The notes under the pieces were generated by a model. It did no database searches and was not told where the DNA came from. It worked only from the letters and a program-made list of their open reading frames with translations. Positions 48,882 to 59,599 of a DNA stretch of 64,000 nt are shown here, one piece after another (within the stretch, counting starts at the first letter, position 1; each line of letters opens with the position of its first letter). Source of the stretch: Wyeomyia smithii (lineage: Eukaryota > Arthropoda > Insecta > Diptera > Culicidae); the NCBI RefSeq assembly GCF_029784165.1, contig NC_073696.1, positions 151,805,391 to 151,869,390 on the forward strand, written 5' to 3'. Position numbers and translations under genes: made by a program.

Positions 48882-49735
48882 TTACGATTGATTCCTTCTT
48901 GGCGTTGGTTGGAAGCGAAAGGGAGCGCGGGTGTTTACAGTGCGGTGAAAATCGAATTGACGGAAAACAATTCCCTTTTGCCATGTCGAAATCGATAGTG
49001 CCAAATCTTTTAACTGTGTATTGACACCAGCTTTAAAAGATACAAAGGTTAGTTCGTCGAGTGATTTACCTTTAGGCACTAGTTTAACAACATGAACGGG
49101 TTTATCTGTGTTTAAATTATTTTTGACCAGTTTTTCCACTTGCTGCACTGTTGCCTGGGGATCAAAACCGGACAGATACAACCAAAAAAGTTGATCTTTT
49201 CTAGCGGCTGCTAACGGTACGGCATCGTCTGCCTCGACTTCTCTGGTACCTTCGAAAGTATTTACGCGTTGCGGCGACTCGTCGGGGATCAATAATCGTG
49301 GCCTTTTTCGTAGGTTCAACGTGAGTTGCGATCTTGGAAGATGTGGTGTAGTTGGCAGCGAAGTTCGCTCAAGTATAGTGTTAATTTTGGCAGTATTGAG
49401 TGCAACTTCTTTTCTTAACTCATCCAGCACTTTGTTTTGCTCGTCGGCAATTGACTGCATAGCAATGTTTGTGGATGAAATCGCTTGACGAAAACAAGCA
49501 TTTGACATCATTTTTGTGCAAGCCTTACACATTCAAAAAAATTGAGAGCAGCAAGCTACAGCATCCCGAGTTTCCGCCGATATATGTGCACATTTCAAAT
49601 GGAAAGAAGACTTGCAAAAGCCGCTGCATATTATTTCGTCTGGCTTTTCTAAGCCGCAGGCACAAGCACAACAAACCGACTCTATTGCTTTTTCGCTCAA
49701 ACGACGATCGATATCACAGCAGCGTAAAAATTTAA
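48882..49735 (-). pseudogene. CR1-like ORF1 with PHD-type zinc finger
   Basis: The 216-codon frame from 49532 to 48882 is basic and ends PFRFQPTPRRNQS; it includes an RRM-like stretch (LFWLYLSGFDPQA, VVKLVPKG). Upstream in the same frame, beyond a TGA at about 49535, the sequence reads CACGLEKPDEIIC, then CKSSFHLKCAHI and FF-stop-MCKAC. This is a Cys4-His-Cys3 arrangement typical of PHD fingers. The stop replaces the usual Trp codon before the last Cys pair, so one base change breaks it. ORF1 proteins bind element RNA; the PHD role is unknown. Confidence 0.7.
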
Positions 49736-49917
49736 TAATTTTTCACGAATTATCACTGGAAAACGTTGAACTCCAAATGTTACCAATGCGATGCAATGAG
49801 TTGCGTCCAAGAAGTAGTATGTAGCGCAGGAAATATCCGGAAAAACGTAAAAAACGGTAATTAGAACTGAGTAAAACAATAACCAACCAATTTGTTTACC
49901 TTCACACACAAGCCTTC

Positions 49918-50288
49918 AATGGAGAAAATGATACTCCGTCGCTTAGACCATTGGGTCGAATCAAACGGTCTACTATCAGATACTCAATTTGGCTTCCGCC
50001 GTGCCAAAGGAACGAATGACTGTCTTGCGTTGCTTTCTACAGATATTCAGCTAGCCTATGCTCGTAAAGAACAAATGGCATCTGTGTTCTTGGACATTAA
50101 GGGGGCTTTTGATTCCGTTTCTATTGATATTCTTTCGGGCAAACTTCACCGACAAGGATTTTCACCAATTTTGAACAATTTTTTGCATAATTTGTTGTCC
50201 GAAAAGCATATGCATTTTACGCATGGCGATTTGGCAACGTTTCGTATTAGCTACATGGGTCTTCCCCAGGGCTCATGCTTAAGCCCTT
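49918..50288 (+). pseudogene. I-clade ORF2, reverse transcriptase middle (copy H)
   Basis: Continues from 45433: MEKMILRRLDHWVES, QFGFRRAKGTND, VFLDIKGAFDSVS (motif A) and MGLPQGSCLSP (motif B). It is open throughout, then stops abruptly at AAGCCC just before the catalytic LADDS block. The catalytic block itself is absent from this copy. Confidence 0.88.
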
Positions 50289-52699
50289 AAAGTGTTTTCG
50301 ACTGATGTAGGGTTAATGAGATAGTTTTAAATTCTAGTTGTTATTTATGATTGCCTAATATAATTAGTGTTAATGGTTTATATATTTTTCATATTAAACG
50401 CTAAAAAAATTTAATTTGTAAATCTAAGTTTTGTTAGTCTATTATTTATTTTAATTTCGGAAAGGCAAACTCTCGTGTCTGACTTTCGCACTAACATTTT
50501 TATGCATGTTTACTTACTTTTACATGCCTTTATATTCATAAAACATAAAATGCATTATTCTTGCATCTCGACGTCCTTCTGGCTAATAAAGCGTGCCAGG
50601 CATCCGGGGAAAAATAATATAATAAAATTTTAAATACTGGTTTCTAGACGCTAGAGTCTGAACGTTCTTCTTTAGCTACTTGCTACTCCCGGGCATCCGG
50701 TAATCTCCTTGGGTTCCAGGCATCTGGGGTACAATAAAAAACATTCAAACCACCCAGGCATTCTAATGTTCTTCTTATTTTCTATACTTGTGCTTAACAC
50801 AAGTAGGACGACACGAATGTTATGCCACTTTGAAAGAAATTAGGAGAGACTTATTCTATACTTTTGCTAAGGATTATAAGCCTTCTCGTTTAGCATCAGT
50901 AGGACGATGACACAAATGTTGCGTCTTTTTGAGATTAACTTATTAGATGAGCAGCTACTTGACATCCATTCTCTTAGATAAGCAAATTTTTGAAATTTGA
51001 TATCGAATAAATAATTAACTCTCTTATTGGATGAGTATGTTTCAACATCCACTCTATTAGGTATGCAAACTCAAGGTTTGATATCTAACAATAATAAAAA
51101 ATAATTATCAAAATATGCCAAAATCTAGAGTTGATCAGACTCAAGACTGTCAGCTTATTTCGTTGCTCTGAGTCCATGGATTGATCGGTCACATGTTCTC
51201 ATGACAACATAAATTTTGGATAAAAAAAATTTATTTTGCGCTAATAGATGTAGCTAAAAAAAATTTTTTTCAGGTAAATATTATTTTTAAATTTATCTCA
51301 ATTTCCACATTATATTAAAGATATAATGGTTACTTAAAAGACTTAGTTTAAATTGTGAATAAGGTATGTTCATTATTTACAACTATCATTAAGATTTTGT
51401 TGCTGAAACTGTTTATTGTAATTTTGTAATGTCTATTTACAAGTTGATTTGGGTGAATATTGCGAATCTCATTTCCAGTCATATGCACTTTGACTCGAAT
51501 GAAATTTGAAATAAATGTGTCTTGCCTGTTAGTAACAATTGTCTGGAATCGTCGACCTTCCTGATCAGTTGTTACTACATGGCTAGAAAATGATTTTGAA
51601 TTTATATGGCTGGTTAATTTGCATGTTGTTGTTTGATAAAAAAATATTTTTATATTGTTTATGAAAGTTGGATTTTTGTGAAATTGTGAAGTTAAATGGT
51701 CTGATTATAATTTTATATATTTAGATTTGGCATGTTGTTGGGTATCTATTAGTGGGGGTTTAGTGAACACAACCTATTATTTTATCACCCAGTTTCCTTT
51801 CATAGGCTGTGTGGTGCGTCATTATCCCTCTGTTGGTTGATATCAGAAGTACTCCTGTTATTGTTGGCATAATTTCCAAGACATATCTATGTAGTGTTTA
51901 AAAAGTGGTTGACATTTTTGCGGACAGTACGATGAATTCAGAGGCTTCTTTTGTTGCTCTCATTATTATGGACTTCTTATTTTCTTTTATTATTCCTACT
52001 AGTTTTTCTCTTTCTAGTGTGTAAACTAGTTGTTTTAATTCGTTTGAGTTTTAACTGCGGTCGGCTTCTGCTTATTTTTCTCGAGCTGCGATAGTACGTT
52101 ATGTATCGCACTGAGACCCATTTTGCTCTTTATTTTCCAAAAGAAAATTTAATTAGAATAAAGAAACCGTTGTATTGTTATAATATTTATAGTGTTGGGA
52201 AGATGTTTTATTTTAACTGGTGTAAAATGGATTTGTTGCGTAAAACCATTTGTAAAGTTGAGTAGGTTTTGAGGTTTTTGTTTTACTAGGTAGATATTAG
52301 AGAAATTATTATAATTTTTAAAAATAGTTATGAAAAAAAATTTTTTTCTTTAATATCATCTTAGCAAAAGTGTAATTGTTTTTGTTGGACTAATAAATTA
52401 TTATTATTATAAGCAAAAGTCATAGAAAATTAAAATATTCTTAAGTGAGCGTGTACGTACTATAATTGCGCTATATATATTGTTTTTTTTTTTTTGCTTA
52501 TATAGGCGTAGTTGTGTCTCTTTCTCATTCTACCCTTTTTGAATGAATAATAAAATGATATTTCGTGAAGTTTGAATATTTTAATGAAATATAGAATTTT
52601 TGTAATTTTTTTTTTTGAACTTTGAAATAACAGCTCTGCTATTGCTATTTCTTTATGGCTAATGGATAATTCTTATAGCCTTTGCTTCGTCATTTAGTA
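50289..52699. other. AT-rich unassigned 2.4-kb stretch inside I-clade copy H
   Basis: No reading frame of note, no terminal repeats found. Recurrent pieces such as CAGGCATCYGGGG and GGCATCCGG occur at 50590, 50690 and 50705. It is probably further inserted material with lost ends. Confidence 0.5.
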
Positions 52700-52977
52700 C
52701 AAAAAAAAATCACAAGAAGGTTGTATGCAAAGCCACGACCGCAAGGTTGAAGTAGAATACTTTCACAAGAAAGATAACCTGGCTGTTTGCGTGTCAGTCA
52801 TTTTTTCTAGTAAATAAACGTTGACCGTTCATTGGCAGTATTGTAATTTCTTTTTGTCTGATATTTTGAATGAAGTTCATTGGATATTTTTAAATTTTGC
52901 GCAAATGAGAAGTTGAAGTACTGCCGAATTGTAATATACACATTTAATACGACATCATTAAACGGGAACGGAACAAA

Positions 52978-53138
52978 GGCTACGGTTATGCAGAACGCGA
53001 ATGCCGGCGCGATGCGATTCGCCTTACCGTGGTGAAATGTACAGCTCTTTTTAAGGCGAAGTAGAGCTATACATTTCAACAGATTTCGTCTTGCCGAATC
53101 GCATCGCGCCGTTATTTGCGTTCTGCATGAACGTAGCC
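52978..53138. repeat. 161-bp palindrome (hairpin 1, block II)
   Basis: Same as 8219-8379, with one notable change (GACCGTAGCC to GAACGTAGCC) near its right end. Confidence 0.88.
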
Positions 53139-53320
53139 AAAAACTAAGCGACGCAAACACGTAATAATAGTCAGAGTATGCATGTAGATGAAGATAATTA
53201 ACTTTGGATTATAGCGCAAAACGAGAAAATAATAACTCTTCAAATAATCATTTGTGTTCTTCAAATTTCAGTTGTTCAATTTAATATCCGATGAAATGTT
53301 TGTTTATTATCTGATGAAGC

Positions 53321-53411
53321 TCTTATATAGGCCAAATGATGCATTCCCAATTTACTAGGTCCATAACTCTGCCGACCGTGCTTGGGAAAGCGCGGTATAA
53401 CGACCAATCAG
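53321..53411 (-). promoter_or_regulatory. Promoter-like module: CCAAT and TATA (block II, module 1)
   Basis: CTGATTGGTC (53411-53402) and CCTATATAAGAG (about 53331-53320) on the minus strand with the same 75-bp spacing as in block I. Confidence 0.45.
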
Positions 53412-54200
53412 AGGTCGAATTTTGTGTTTTGACAAGGCTTAAGAGTTTTCAATAGTACAATAGTTCGAATGATAAAATTGCAATTTCATGCATTTGGTAG
53501 GAATCTTAGAAGATTTTCTAATCGATTGCTGCAAAAACGAAGGAAATCCATCGAAAACTAACCGATTTATTAGCATTTGAAATTTTTCTTACTTTTTTCA
53601 GTGTTAGATTTTCATTTTACATCCCTATGTAGCCGAACTTCCTGAGAGAAGTATTCTAATTCAAAATTAAATCTTCATTAATTCATTTGTTGTCCTTATA
53701 AGGACAATTGTTCAATTTATCATAGGATGTAGTGTTTATCTTACATCTCTGTGTTACCTTGATAGTGAGGACTAAGGCGCACGGTCAACACAATGAGAAA
53801 GGTGTTTTTACATTGAAAACTAGACACGGCTTTACTGGAGGAAGTGTTGGCAAATGCATCTACCGCTAAACACCGCTATCATACGAAAGCGCGTCGTTTC
53901 ATGTGGGGAATATCAACAACGAAAAATGACGCGCGTCTGAACATAACCCGAACTGTTTCGCCGTGCTGCTCCTATTTACCTTTTCATCGGCCTCAGGGAA
54001 GTACCGGCTGCATCTGCATCTACCGCTGAGGCTGTCACTATACTGCTATTAGTACCAAAAGCTATTAACTCTTCAAATAAGTGTGTTATTTGTTCTCAAA
54101 AGAACAATTGTTCAATTCAAAATCGGATTTACGCAATCGCATCTCTGTAATATTACCGACAATAATATTCTTCTGAACAAACTGATACAACTTTCCCATT

Positions 54201-54347
54201 AGGCCTCTGCCATAATAGACGCGAAAAGCGACGCGAACCGACTGCTCAGCTGTAGGTTATTGTACAGCCATCAGTAGAGCTGTACATCAACCTACGGCCG
54301 AGCGAATCGGTTCGCGCCGCTTTTCGCGTCTACTATGGCAGAGTCCT
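54201..54347. repeat. 147-bp palindrome (hairpin 2, block II)
   Basis: Matches 9431-9578, but the left inner arm has changed (GACTGCTCAGCTG instead of GATTCGCTCGGCTG) and the right end reads AGAGTCCT, so pairing is slightly worse. Confidence 0.88.
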
Positions 54348-54804
54348 TAGAGAAAGTTGCTGGCTGATGTATTCACTTCATGCAAGCCTGCTGCTGATGC
54401 TTCCCGCTACCACACTGAAACAGCATTTTAGTGAAGGGAGTGTCGTTGCATCAGCTGACCCTGCTACTATCGATGCTGATATACCCGCTGCAACAGCTAC
54501 GCTATGCATAGCCATGCCACAGTTGTGGCCGCTATACGCTGGCCCAACTGCTGAGCACCTGCAACGCTATCCGTAACCATGCCACAGTTGTGGCCGCCAT
54601 TGGTATCCGCTGTACCTGCATCTGCTGGCCCTGCTGCTATCGATGGTGAGATCCGCTGAAACTGCTACGCTTATTCGCAGCCATGCCAGAGTTGTGGCCG
54701 CTATTCGCTATCGATGGTACCCACTGCTCGCTCCCGCTGCTGCTAAGGGAGGACTGCTGTCGTCGCTGTTCAGAACTACTATGAGCGGCTTCGACTAAAA
54801 CAGG

Positions 54805-54816
54805 CTCTTATATAGG
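54805..54816 (-). promoter_or_regulatory. TATA box (block II, middle)
   Basis: CCCTATATAAGAGCC on the minus strand, equivalent to 10053-10064, without a visible CCAAT box. Confidence 0.35.
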
Positions 54817-55982
54817 GATGAAAATAGGAATGAATTATTTTACGTACGTGGTGGAATGATATAACTTGAAAAATATGTGTGACTTTATTCTGGTTCAGAG
54901 CGATCATTTGATAAGCTCCACCCCTTTTTTCAGTTTCTAAAGTTTTTCCTCAGTTTCGTAGCACGGATGCACAAAAATGATTTCTTGTCGAGCCGGACCG
55001 ATAGCACTCTCATTGAAGCAACAAAATAACATGTTTTGTGTCGTGTTGTGCAGCTTGGTTGAAGAAAATGTTCCCGTCCCCATGTCGCATGTAAGCAGAT
55101 TATTGCGTTCAGTAGATAGTGTATCCAGCGAATAAACACCGATGGTGCTCTCACACACGCAACGGTTTTAACCCGTATCTTATTGCGGTTTGTAACATCA
55201 AGCGATTTCGTTTGCTCGTTGTTGCGTGTTGCATCATGTGACAACTTGGCAGCTGGGAGACGACGAAATTCTGTTTACGCTGATTGATTGAATCGTCTTC
55301 ATATAAGCTCTGCATCGAAGTCGAACTAACTGCTTTTGTGAATGCGTTCTAACAGGGCAGTTTATTATTCAATGTCGGTTATGCTGATCGCAGCGTTTGC
55401 GCTGCCCCTACAGTGGGGAGTTTACTAAATAAAGTAAAAATTAGACAACTACAACAGAATTTGATTGCATCTCGCACAGAATGTCTGCTTGTGTTGATGC
55501 CAGAAAATTATTAACTTTCAATTATTTTTTTATTTGCCTTGAAAAAAGCATTTTGCTATTCAAAATCGGTTGCTAATTACAACCTTTGAGCTGCCCTAAC
55601 ATTGGGGAAATTAAGACACACGGACAACATGCACTGTGAAAGCTATTTCACATTCAGTAAATTAGACGGGTGCGACAAATTTAAATTGCTAGGATGCAAC
55701 ACAGAATACTTGCTTGCGTTGACAAAAATTATTAACTTTCAATGACTTGTTTATTTGCCTTCAAAAAGGCATTTTGATTTCCAAAATTGGATTTCCTGAT
55801 GGCAATCTCCATGCTGCCCCAACACGGGGGGAATAATGGCTGTCTGGCGACACACGCTGAGAAAAACCGCGCTGCTCCTGAGACGTGGTGACCAACCACA
55901 GGGCTAGTGCTGCTGCTAAGGAAGGACGACTGCTGTTGTCGCTGTCTAGAACTATTATGAGCGGCTCCGGCTGAAACAGGCT

Positions 55983-56071
55983 CTTATATAGGCCAAATAG
56001 CATGTTTTCAATTGCAAGGTATATGATCCTGTCGACCGTGCTTGGGAAGCAAGCATATAACGACCAATCAG
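55983..56071 (-). promoter_or_regulatory. Promoter-like module: CCAAT and TATA (block II, module 2)
   Basis: CTGATTGGTC (56071-56062) and GGCCTATATAAGAGCC (ending near 55983) on the minus strand; equivalent to 11459-11547. Confidence 0.45.
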
Positions 56072-56329
56072 AGGTCGAATTTTTCGTTTTGACAAGGCTT
56101 GACTATTTTCAATAGCACAATAGTGTGAATAATAAAATTACAATTATCTTATTTTGGGAAGGATCTTAGTAGATTTTCCAATCTATTGCTGCAAGAACGA
56201 AGGAAATCCATCGAATACTAACCGATTTATTAGCGAATTACTAACCGATTTATTTTTCACTTTTAGATTTTCATTTCACATCCCTATGTAGCCGAACTTC
56301 CTGAGAGAAGTATTCTACTTAAAAAAATT

Positions 56330-56704
56330 CTACTTATCATAGTTGTTGCTGTTCTTTTTGTTGCTGCTGTTGCTGCATGTTGTGGTTTCTTGGTGTTTGT
56401 TGTTTATCTGTTTGGTGCTGTAGATGATGTTACTGCTGCTGTTGTTTGATGACGCTGCTTCTGCTGTTGCTGTCTGCCGTTGATGGTATCGTATTCTTCT
56501 TGCTGGGTTTCTTTTGGTGCTTTTAAGCCGTCTGGCAAGTTCCTGTATGCGGTTTATGTCAAGCACTTGTCGAATTCCCCACTGTTGCTGTGTTGATTGG
56601 CTTGCTCGTTGATGATGTTGTGGTTGCTGTTGTGGAGATAGCTTTTGATCGACTTGTAGAGGATGCTGGTGCTGTCGATTGTTCTCTTGCAAATGCTGTC
56701 GCAT
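56330..56704 (-). pseudogene. Start of Gln/Asn-rich gag of the mdg1-like element
   Basis: 124 codons from ATG 56704, rich in Gln, His and Ser (QQQPQHHQR). They end at a stop in the junction with block II. Truncated; it can be called gag only from its position after the LTR and primer site. Confidence 0.45.
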
Positions 56705-56908
56705 TGTTGCTGCTGTTAGTTTTTTTTCCTTTTTTTTACACTATTTATCTCTTCAGTGGGCGAGATATATGCCCTTTAATGTTCTCAAGCACTGCACTTG
56801 GTTTGTTTTTGGGAACTCGCAATTTTCTTCTTTTGGTAAGGAGCAACTTTGAAAATACTTTATACTTTGTTTTCTATGCGCGTACTTTTCGCGGACATTT
56901 TTAGTTCA

Positions 56909-57235
56909 TTATTTCGCGATCACCTCGTTAAGCACAGCGACAGATCTAACTGCTTTCAAAGCGTTTTTACGTTCGCGTTTTTTGAATGCTTTATACAGTA
57001 TGATTATTAACTGCATAGCAACCATTATTAGTACTACCCATAACAACAGGTTGGTTTCTTCATGATAGGCGGTGTGCTGTTCCTGGTTGTTTAATATTAG
57101 CACTTGGGGATAACCAGTAATTTTTTCCGTTTCACTTTGTGATTTACCCATTTGCGTGGCGCTGTTACATGCGAGTATAATTATTTTTTGTTTGTTTGTT
57201 TGCACAATTTTCACGTGTTCTTGAGCACTGTACAT
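56909..57235 (-). CDS. Small ORF with one membrane segment, upstream of gag
   Basis: 108 codons from ATG 57235. Residues about 66-84 (NLLLWVVLIMVAMQLIIIL) form a likely transmembrane helix, followed by a basic stretch KKRERKN. Small ORFs of this type occur before gag in some insect mdg1/412-like elements, as far as I recall; function is unknown. The frame is intact here even though the element is truncated. Confidence 0.5.
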   Translation of the reverse strand: MYSAQEHVKIVQTNKQKIIILACNSATQMGKSQSETEKITGYPQVLILNNQEQHTAYHEETNLLLWVVLIMVAMQLIIILYKAFKKRERKNALKAVRSVAVLNEVIAK

Positions 57236-57529
57236 GGTGAAACTGTTCTAACGCCGTCTTCACTTAACTCACTTAGGCGGTTTTTTACTGTTTAATTTAG
57301 TCAATCAAGTTTGGTTCTATATAACGACATTCACTAATGTTGAATTCGTTTCCGCGTTCTGCTGCACTACACTTGGTTTTTTCATTTTAGTTCATCAGCA
57401 CATTTCAGTTTACTGTTGAAAGCTTTAGTAACTAATATCACTCTAATTTGTCTTCTCTTGATCGGGGAAAGATCGCGTTTACTGTTTTTACTATCGCGAA
57501 CTTCTGCAATCCGTTGATTGCAAGTTATT

Positions 57530-57543
57530 TCTCACGGTCGCCA
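57530..57543 (-). promoter_or_regulatory. tRNA primer binding site of the mdg1-like element
   Basis: On the minus strand TGGCGACCGTGAGA follows the LTR end (GGAGTTTACCA) after two bases. The 12-base core agrees with a tRNA-Arg 3' end as used by the mdg1/412 group. Confidence 0.65.
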
Positions 57544-57545
57544 TT

Positions 57546-58054
57546 TGGTAAACTCCTTAATATTTGAATCGAATACTTATCCGGCGGAACGAGGGTTTTC
57601 TTTTCTTAGCGGTGACGGAGTTGACGAAAGTCAAAACCGTTCGCAATGATAAAACCTCTTATGCTTAAAGCTATTCCGGTGAGACGAACTGGAGTAGACC
57701 AGTCGCTGCGGAATGCTCATTGATTAATTCTGTCGCTTTATTGAAAATCATTCGCTTTTTAGGCAAATGCAATTGCCAAAATATTTAATTCTATGTGTTA
57801 CATGTGTGGCCAGCTTGGGCCCCTACTGGAAAACAGCTGGAGAGACGAGCATTAAAATTGCAACGCTGCATTTTGCGTGCTGTATGAATCAGGCACCAAA
57901 CGTTGCGGTACCCTCGGCATGGCATGGTAGCGAGTGTGCTGTAACGCTTAGGCTTTCAGTAAGTAACGGAACTTACTTGCGCGGGTCAATGGTTTGAATC
58001 GAAATTTGTTTGTTTATGGTTTACGGTGCCGTACGAAAGAGTTGGTATACGACA
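57546..58054 (-). repeat. Probable 5' LTR of the mdg1-like element (about 509 bp)
   Basis: Bounded by TGTCGTATACC at 58054 and GGAGTTTACCA before the primer site. It adjoins I-element sequence (ATGCATTCGACTC) on its right. An AATAAA occurs inside (TTTATT near 57737 on the plus strand). No partner LTR was found in the window. Confidence 0.6.
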
Positions 58055-59262
58055 CATGCATTCGACTCATACGATGAGTTTGTAAGTTTTGGCGGGCGTT
58101 CTCGCATTAAAAGACCGCTTTTGGGATCTGACTACTCGTATTCTCATCAAATGTGAGGTTTTGAACCCCTAGGTAATTGAAAATTTCGATAGGCTAGTTG
58201 AACTTAATTCTCAAACCCGTCTCATGACTGTGTATTTCAATCACGTCTCAAAGTATAAATCCTTCCTCATACACCTTCAATCGTGTCAACTTATTAGATA
58301 CTTCTGTTTCTACTGTGTTTTTCGATACATCCATGATGGAAGAAACTCGAGGAATCCCGGATCATTTACGCGTGCAGCAGATCCCTAAAATATTTTATAA
58401 CAAATATAAAAACATCAACTGCGACAATGCGTTTTATACTGATGGATCACTTCTCAACGGGTCCACTGGCTTCGGTATCTTCAACAATAATTTTACCGCC
58501 TCCTACAAGCTCGATAATCCTGCTTCTGTTTACGTCGCAGAATTGGCTGCAGTTCAGTATACCTTAGGGATTATTGAAACAATGCCCACGGACCATTATT
58601 TCATCTTTACGGACAGTCTCAGTTCTATTGAGGCTCTCCGATCGATGAAGGATGCAAGGCACTCTCCGAATTTCCTGGGGAAAATACGGGAACATCTGAG
58701 TGCTTTATCCGAAAAATGTTCTCAGATTACCTTAGTGTGGGTCCCTTCTCATTGTTCCATTCCGGGCAATGAGAAAGCGGACACTTTGGCTAAGGTGGGC
58801 GCAACAAACGGTGATATTTATAACAGACCAATTGCCTACAGTGAATTTTTAAAATTTTCACGTCAGAGTACACTTATCAACTGGCAGGCCTCGTGGGATA
58901 AGGGAGAACTGGGAAGGCGGCTACACAGCATCATCCCCAAGGTTTCCACCAAACCTTGGTTTCGGGGGTTGGATGTAGGACGAGATTTCATTCGCATGAT
59001 GTCTCGGATTATGTCCAACCACTACGGGCTAGATGCACATCTCTTGCGTATTGGGCTGGCGAGCAGTAATCATTGCGTTTGTGGATTGGGGTATCAAGAC
59101 ATTGAACACGTGGTTTGGGTGTGTGCTGAATTCTGCGGCGCCAGATCTCTACTTTTGGATACCCTCAGGGCCCGAGGAATACAGCCCTATGTGCCAGTTC
59201 GTGATATTCTCGTTCAGCGAAACTTGCCATACATGCTACATGTTTATGCGAATCTCGGATAA
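58055..59262 (+). pseudogene. I-clade ORF2, RNase H and C-terminal finger (copy G, 3' part of copy H)
   Basis: The first 260 bp encode the connection region (STHTMSL, VIENFDRLVEL) with three stops or shifts. From 58315 a 315-codon frame is open. RNase H has YTDGSLL, AELAAVQYTL, FTDSLSSIEAL and WVPSHCSIPGNEKADTLAK, so all catalytic positions are present, unlike copies E and F. The C-terminal finger CVCGLGYQDIEHVVWVC follows. It cuts the RNA of the RNA-DNA hybrid during element copying. The domain could fold, but the polymerase in front of it is gone. Confidence 0.85.
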
Positions 59263-59443
59263 AAAAAAAACCATGATAGTTTTAGTATTAGATTTAGTTT
59301 CAGCTTGTAGTCGGCAGCGGGGGTAAATAATTTGCCTTTAGCTTATAAGATATTTTAGACCATAAGGCAGTAGATTTAATTGGCTCCGTAAAACATTAGT
59401 TTGTATTGTGCCGTGTCAAATAAATGTTGTGTGAACAAAAAAA
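59263..59443 (+). other. 3' UTR and A-tail of I-clade copy H/G
   Basis: Shares TTGTATTGTGCCGTGTCAAA and AAATAAA with the 3' ends of copies E and F. It ends in eight A residues directly before the copia target duplication. Confidence 0.85.
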
Positions 59444-59599
59444 AACTTCTTACGTCTTTCTTCTGGTACCTGCCCATAGGCTAAGCATCCAAAGATTCGT
59501 AAACAACACAGTTTTGGTTTCTAACCAAACCACATCTCAAAAGGTGTCTTCAACTCCTTTAATTTTCGAGTAGGGGACCGATTGGTCACATATGCAGAC
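59444..59599 (-). pseudogene. Copia pol linker between the two insertions
   Basis: On the minus strand it encodes the segment after the integrase core (NRSPTRKL, TPFEMWFG then a stop, LRIFGCLAYGQVPEE). It ends in the 15-bp duplication, beyond which the same frame continues at 41777 (FDDRSRRLTFVG). One in-frame stop follows WFG. Confidence 0.85.

Larger units (their letters stand above)
45434..49917 (-). mobile_element. CR1-like non-LTR element, nearly complete, inserted in copy H
   Basis: The 5' end is at about 49917 (GAAGGCTTGTGTG). It has a leader, ORF1 with a PHD-like finger, ORF2 with endonuclease and reverse transcriptase, and a 3' tail of TAAA repeats (ATTTATTTATTT on this strand, 45449-45470). 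It splits the I-clade reverse transcriptase between CCGGAAATTGAT and ATGGAGAAAATG. No clear target duplication beyond 2 bp. CR1 naming rests on the PHD-type ORF1, lack of RNase H and repeat tail; Jockey-type is the alternative. Confidence 0.75.
52700..56319 (-). repeat. Structured repeat block II, second copy of 7942-11805
   Basis: It starts in the A-run before TCACAAGAAGG and ends GAAGTATTCTACTT. It holds the same palindromes, TATA modules and GCCACAGTTGTGGC cluster. Relative to block I it lacks about 250 bp, has small indels such as an extra stretch near 55670-55700, and is otherwise very close. Because it lies inside the I-clade element it must have been copied or moved after that insertion. 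Confidence 0.82.
56320..58054 (-). mobile_element. mdg1/412-like Ty3/gypsy remnant: 5' LTR, primer site, small ORF and gag start
   Basis: From the right: an LTR beginning TGTCGTATACC at 58054, a primer binding site TGGCGACCGTGA at 57543-57532, a small membrane-type ORF and the start of a Gln-rich gag. It breaks off at structured block II. The primer site matches the tRNA-Arg type used by the mdg1/412 group, by memory. The rest of the element, with pol and 3' LTR, is absent. Confidence 0.7.
41778..59443 (+). mobile_element. I-clade non-LTR element copy H/G inserted into copia, itself heavily nested
   Basis: The 15-bp duplication AACTTCTTACGTCTT lies at 41763-41777 and at 59444-59458, directly outside the 5' leader and the 3' A-tail (59436-59443). 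The element's own parts in order are leader, ORF1, endonuclease, reverse transcriptase start (45154-45433), reverse transcriptase middle (49918-50288), then RNase H and 3' UTR (58055-59443). Inserts lie at 44478-45153, 45434-49917 and 50289-58054. About 0.5 kb of reverse transcriptase between 50288 and 58055 is also missing. Confidence 0.9.
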
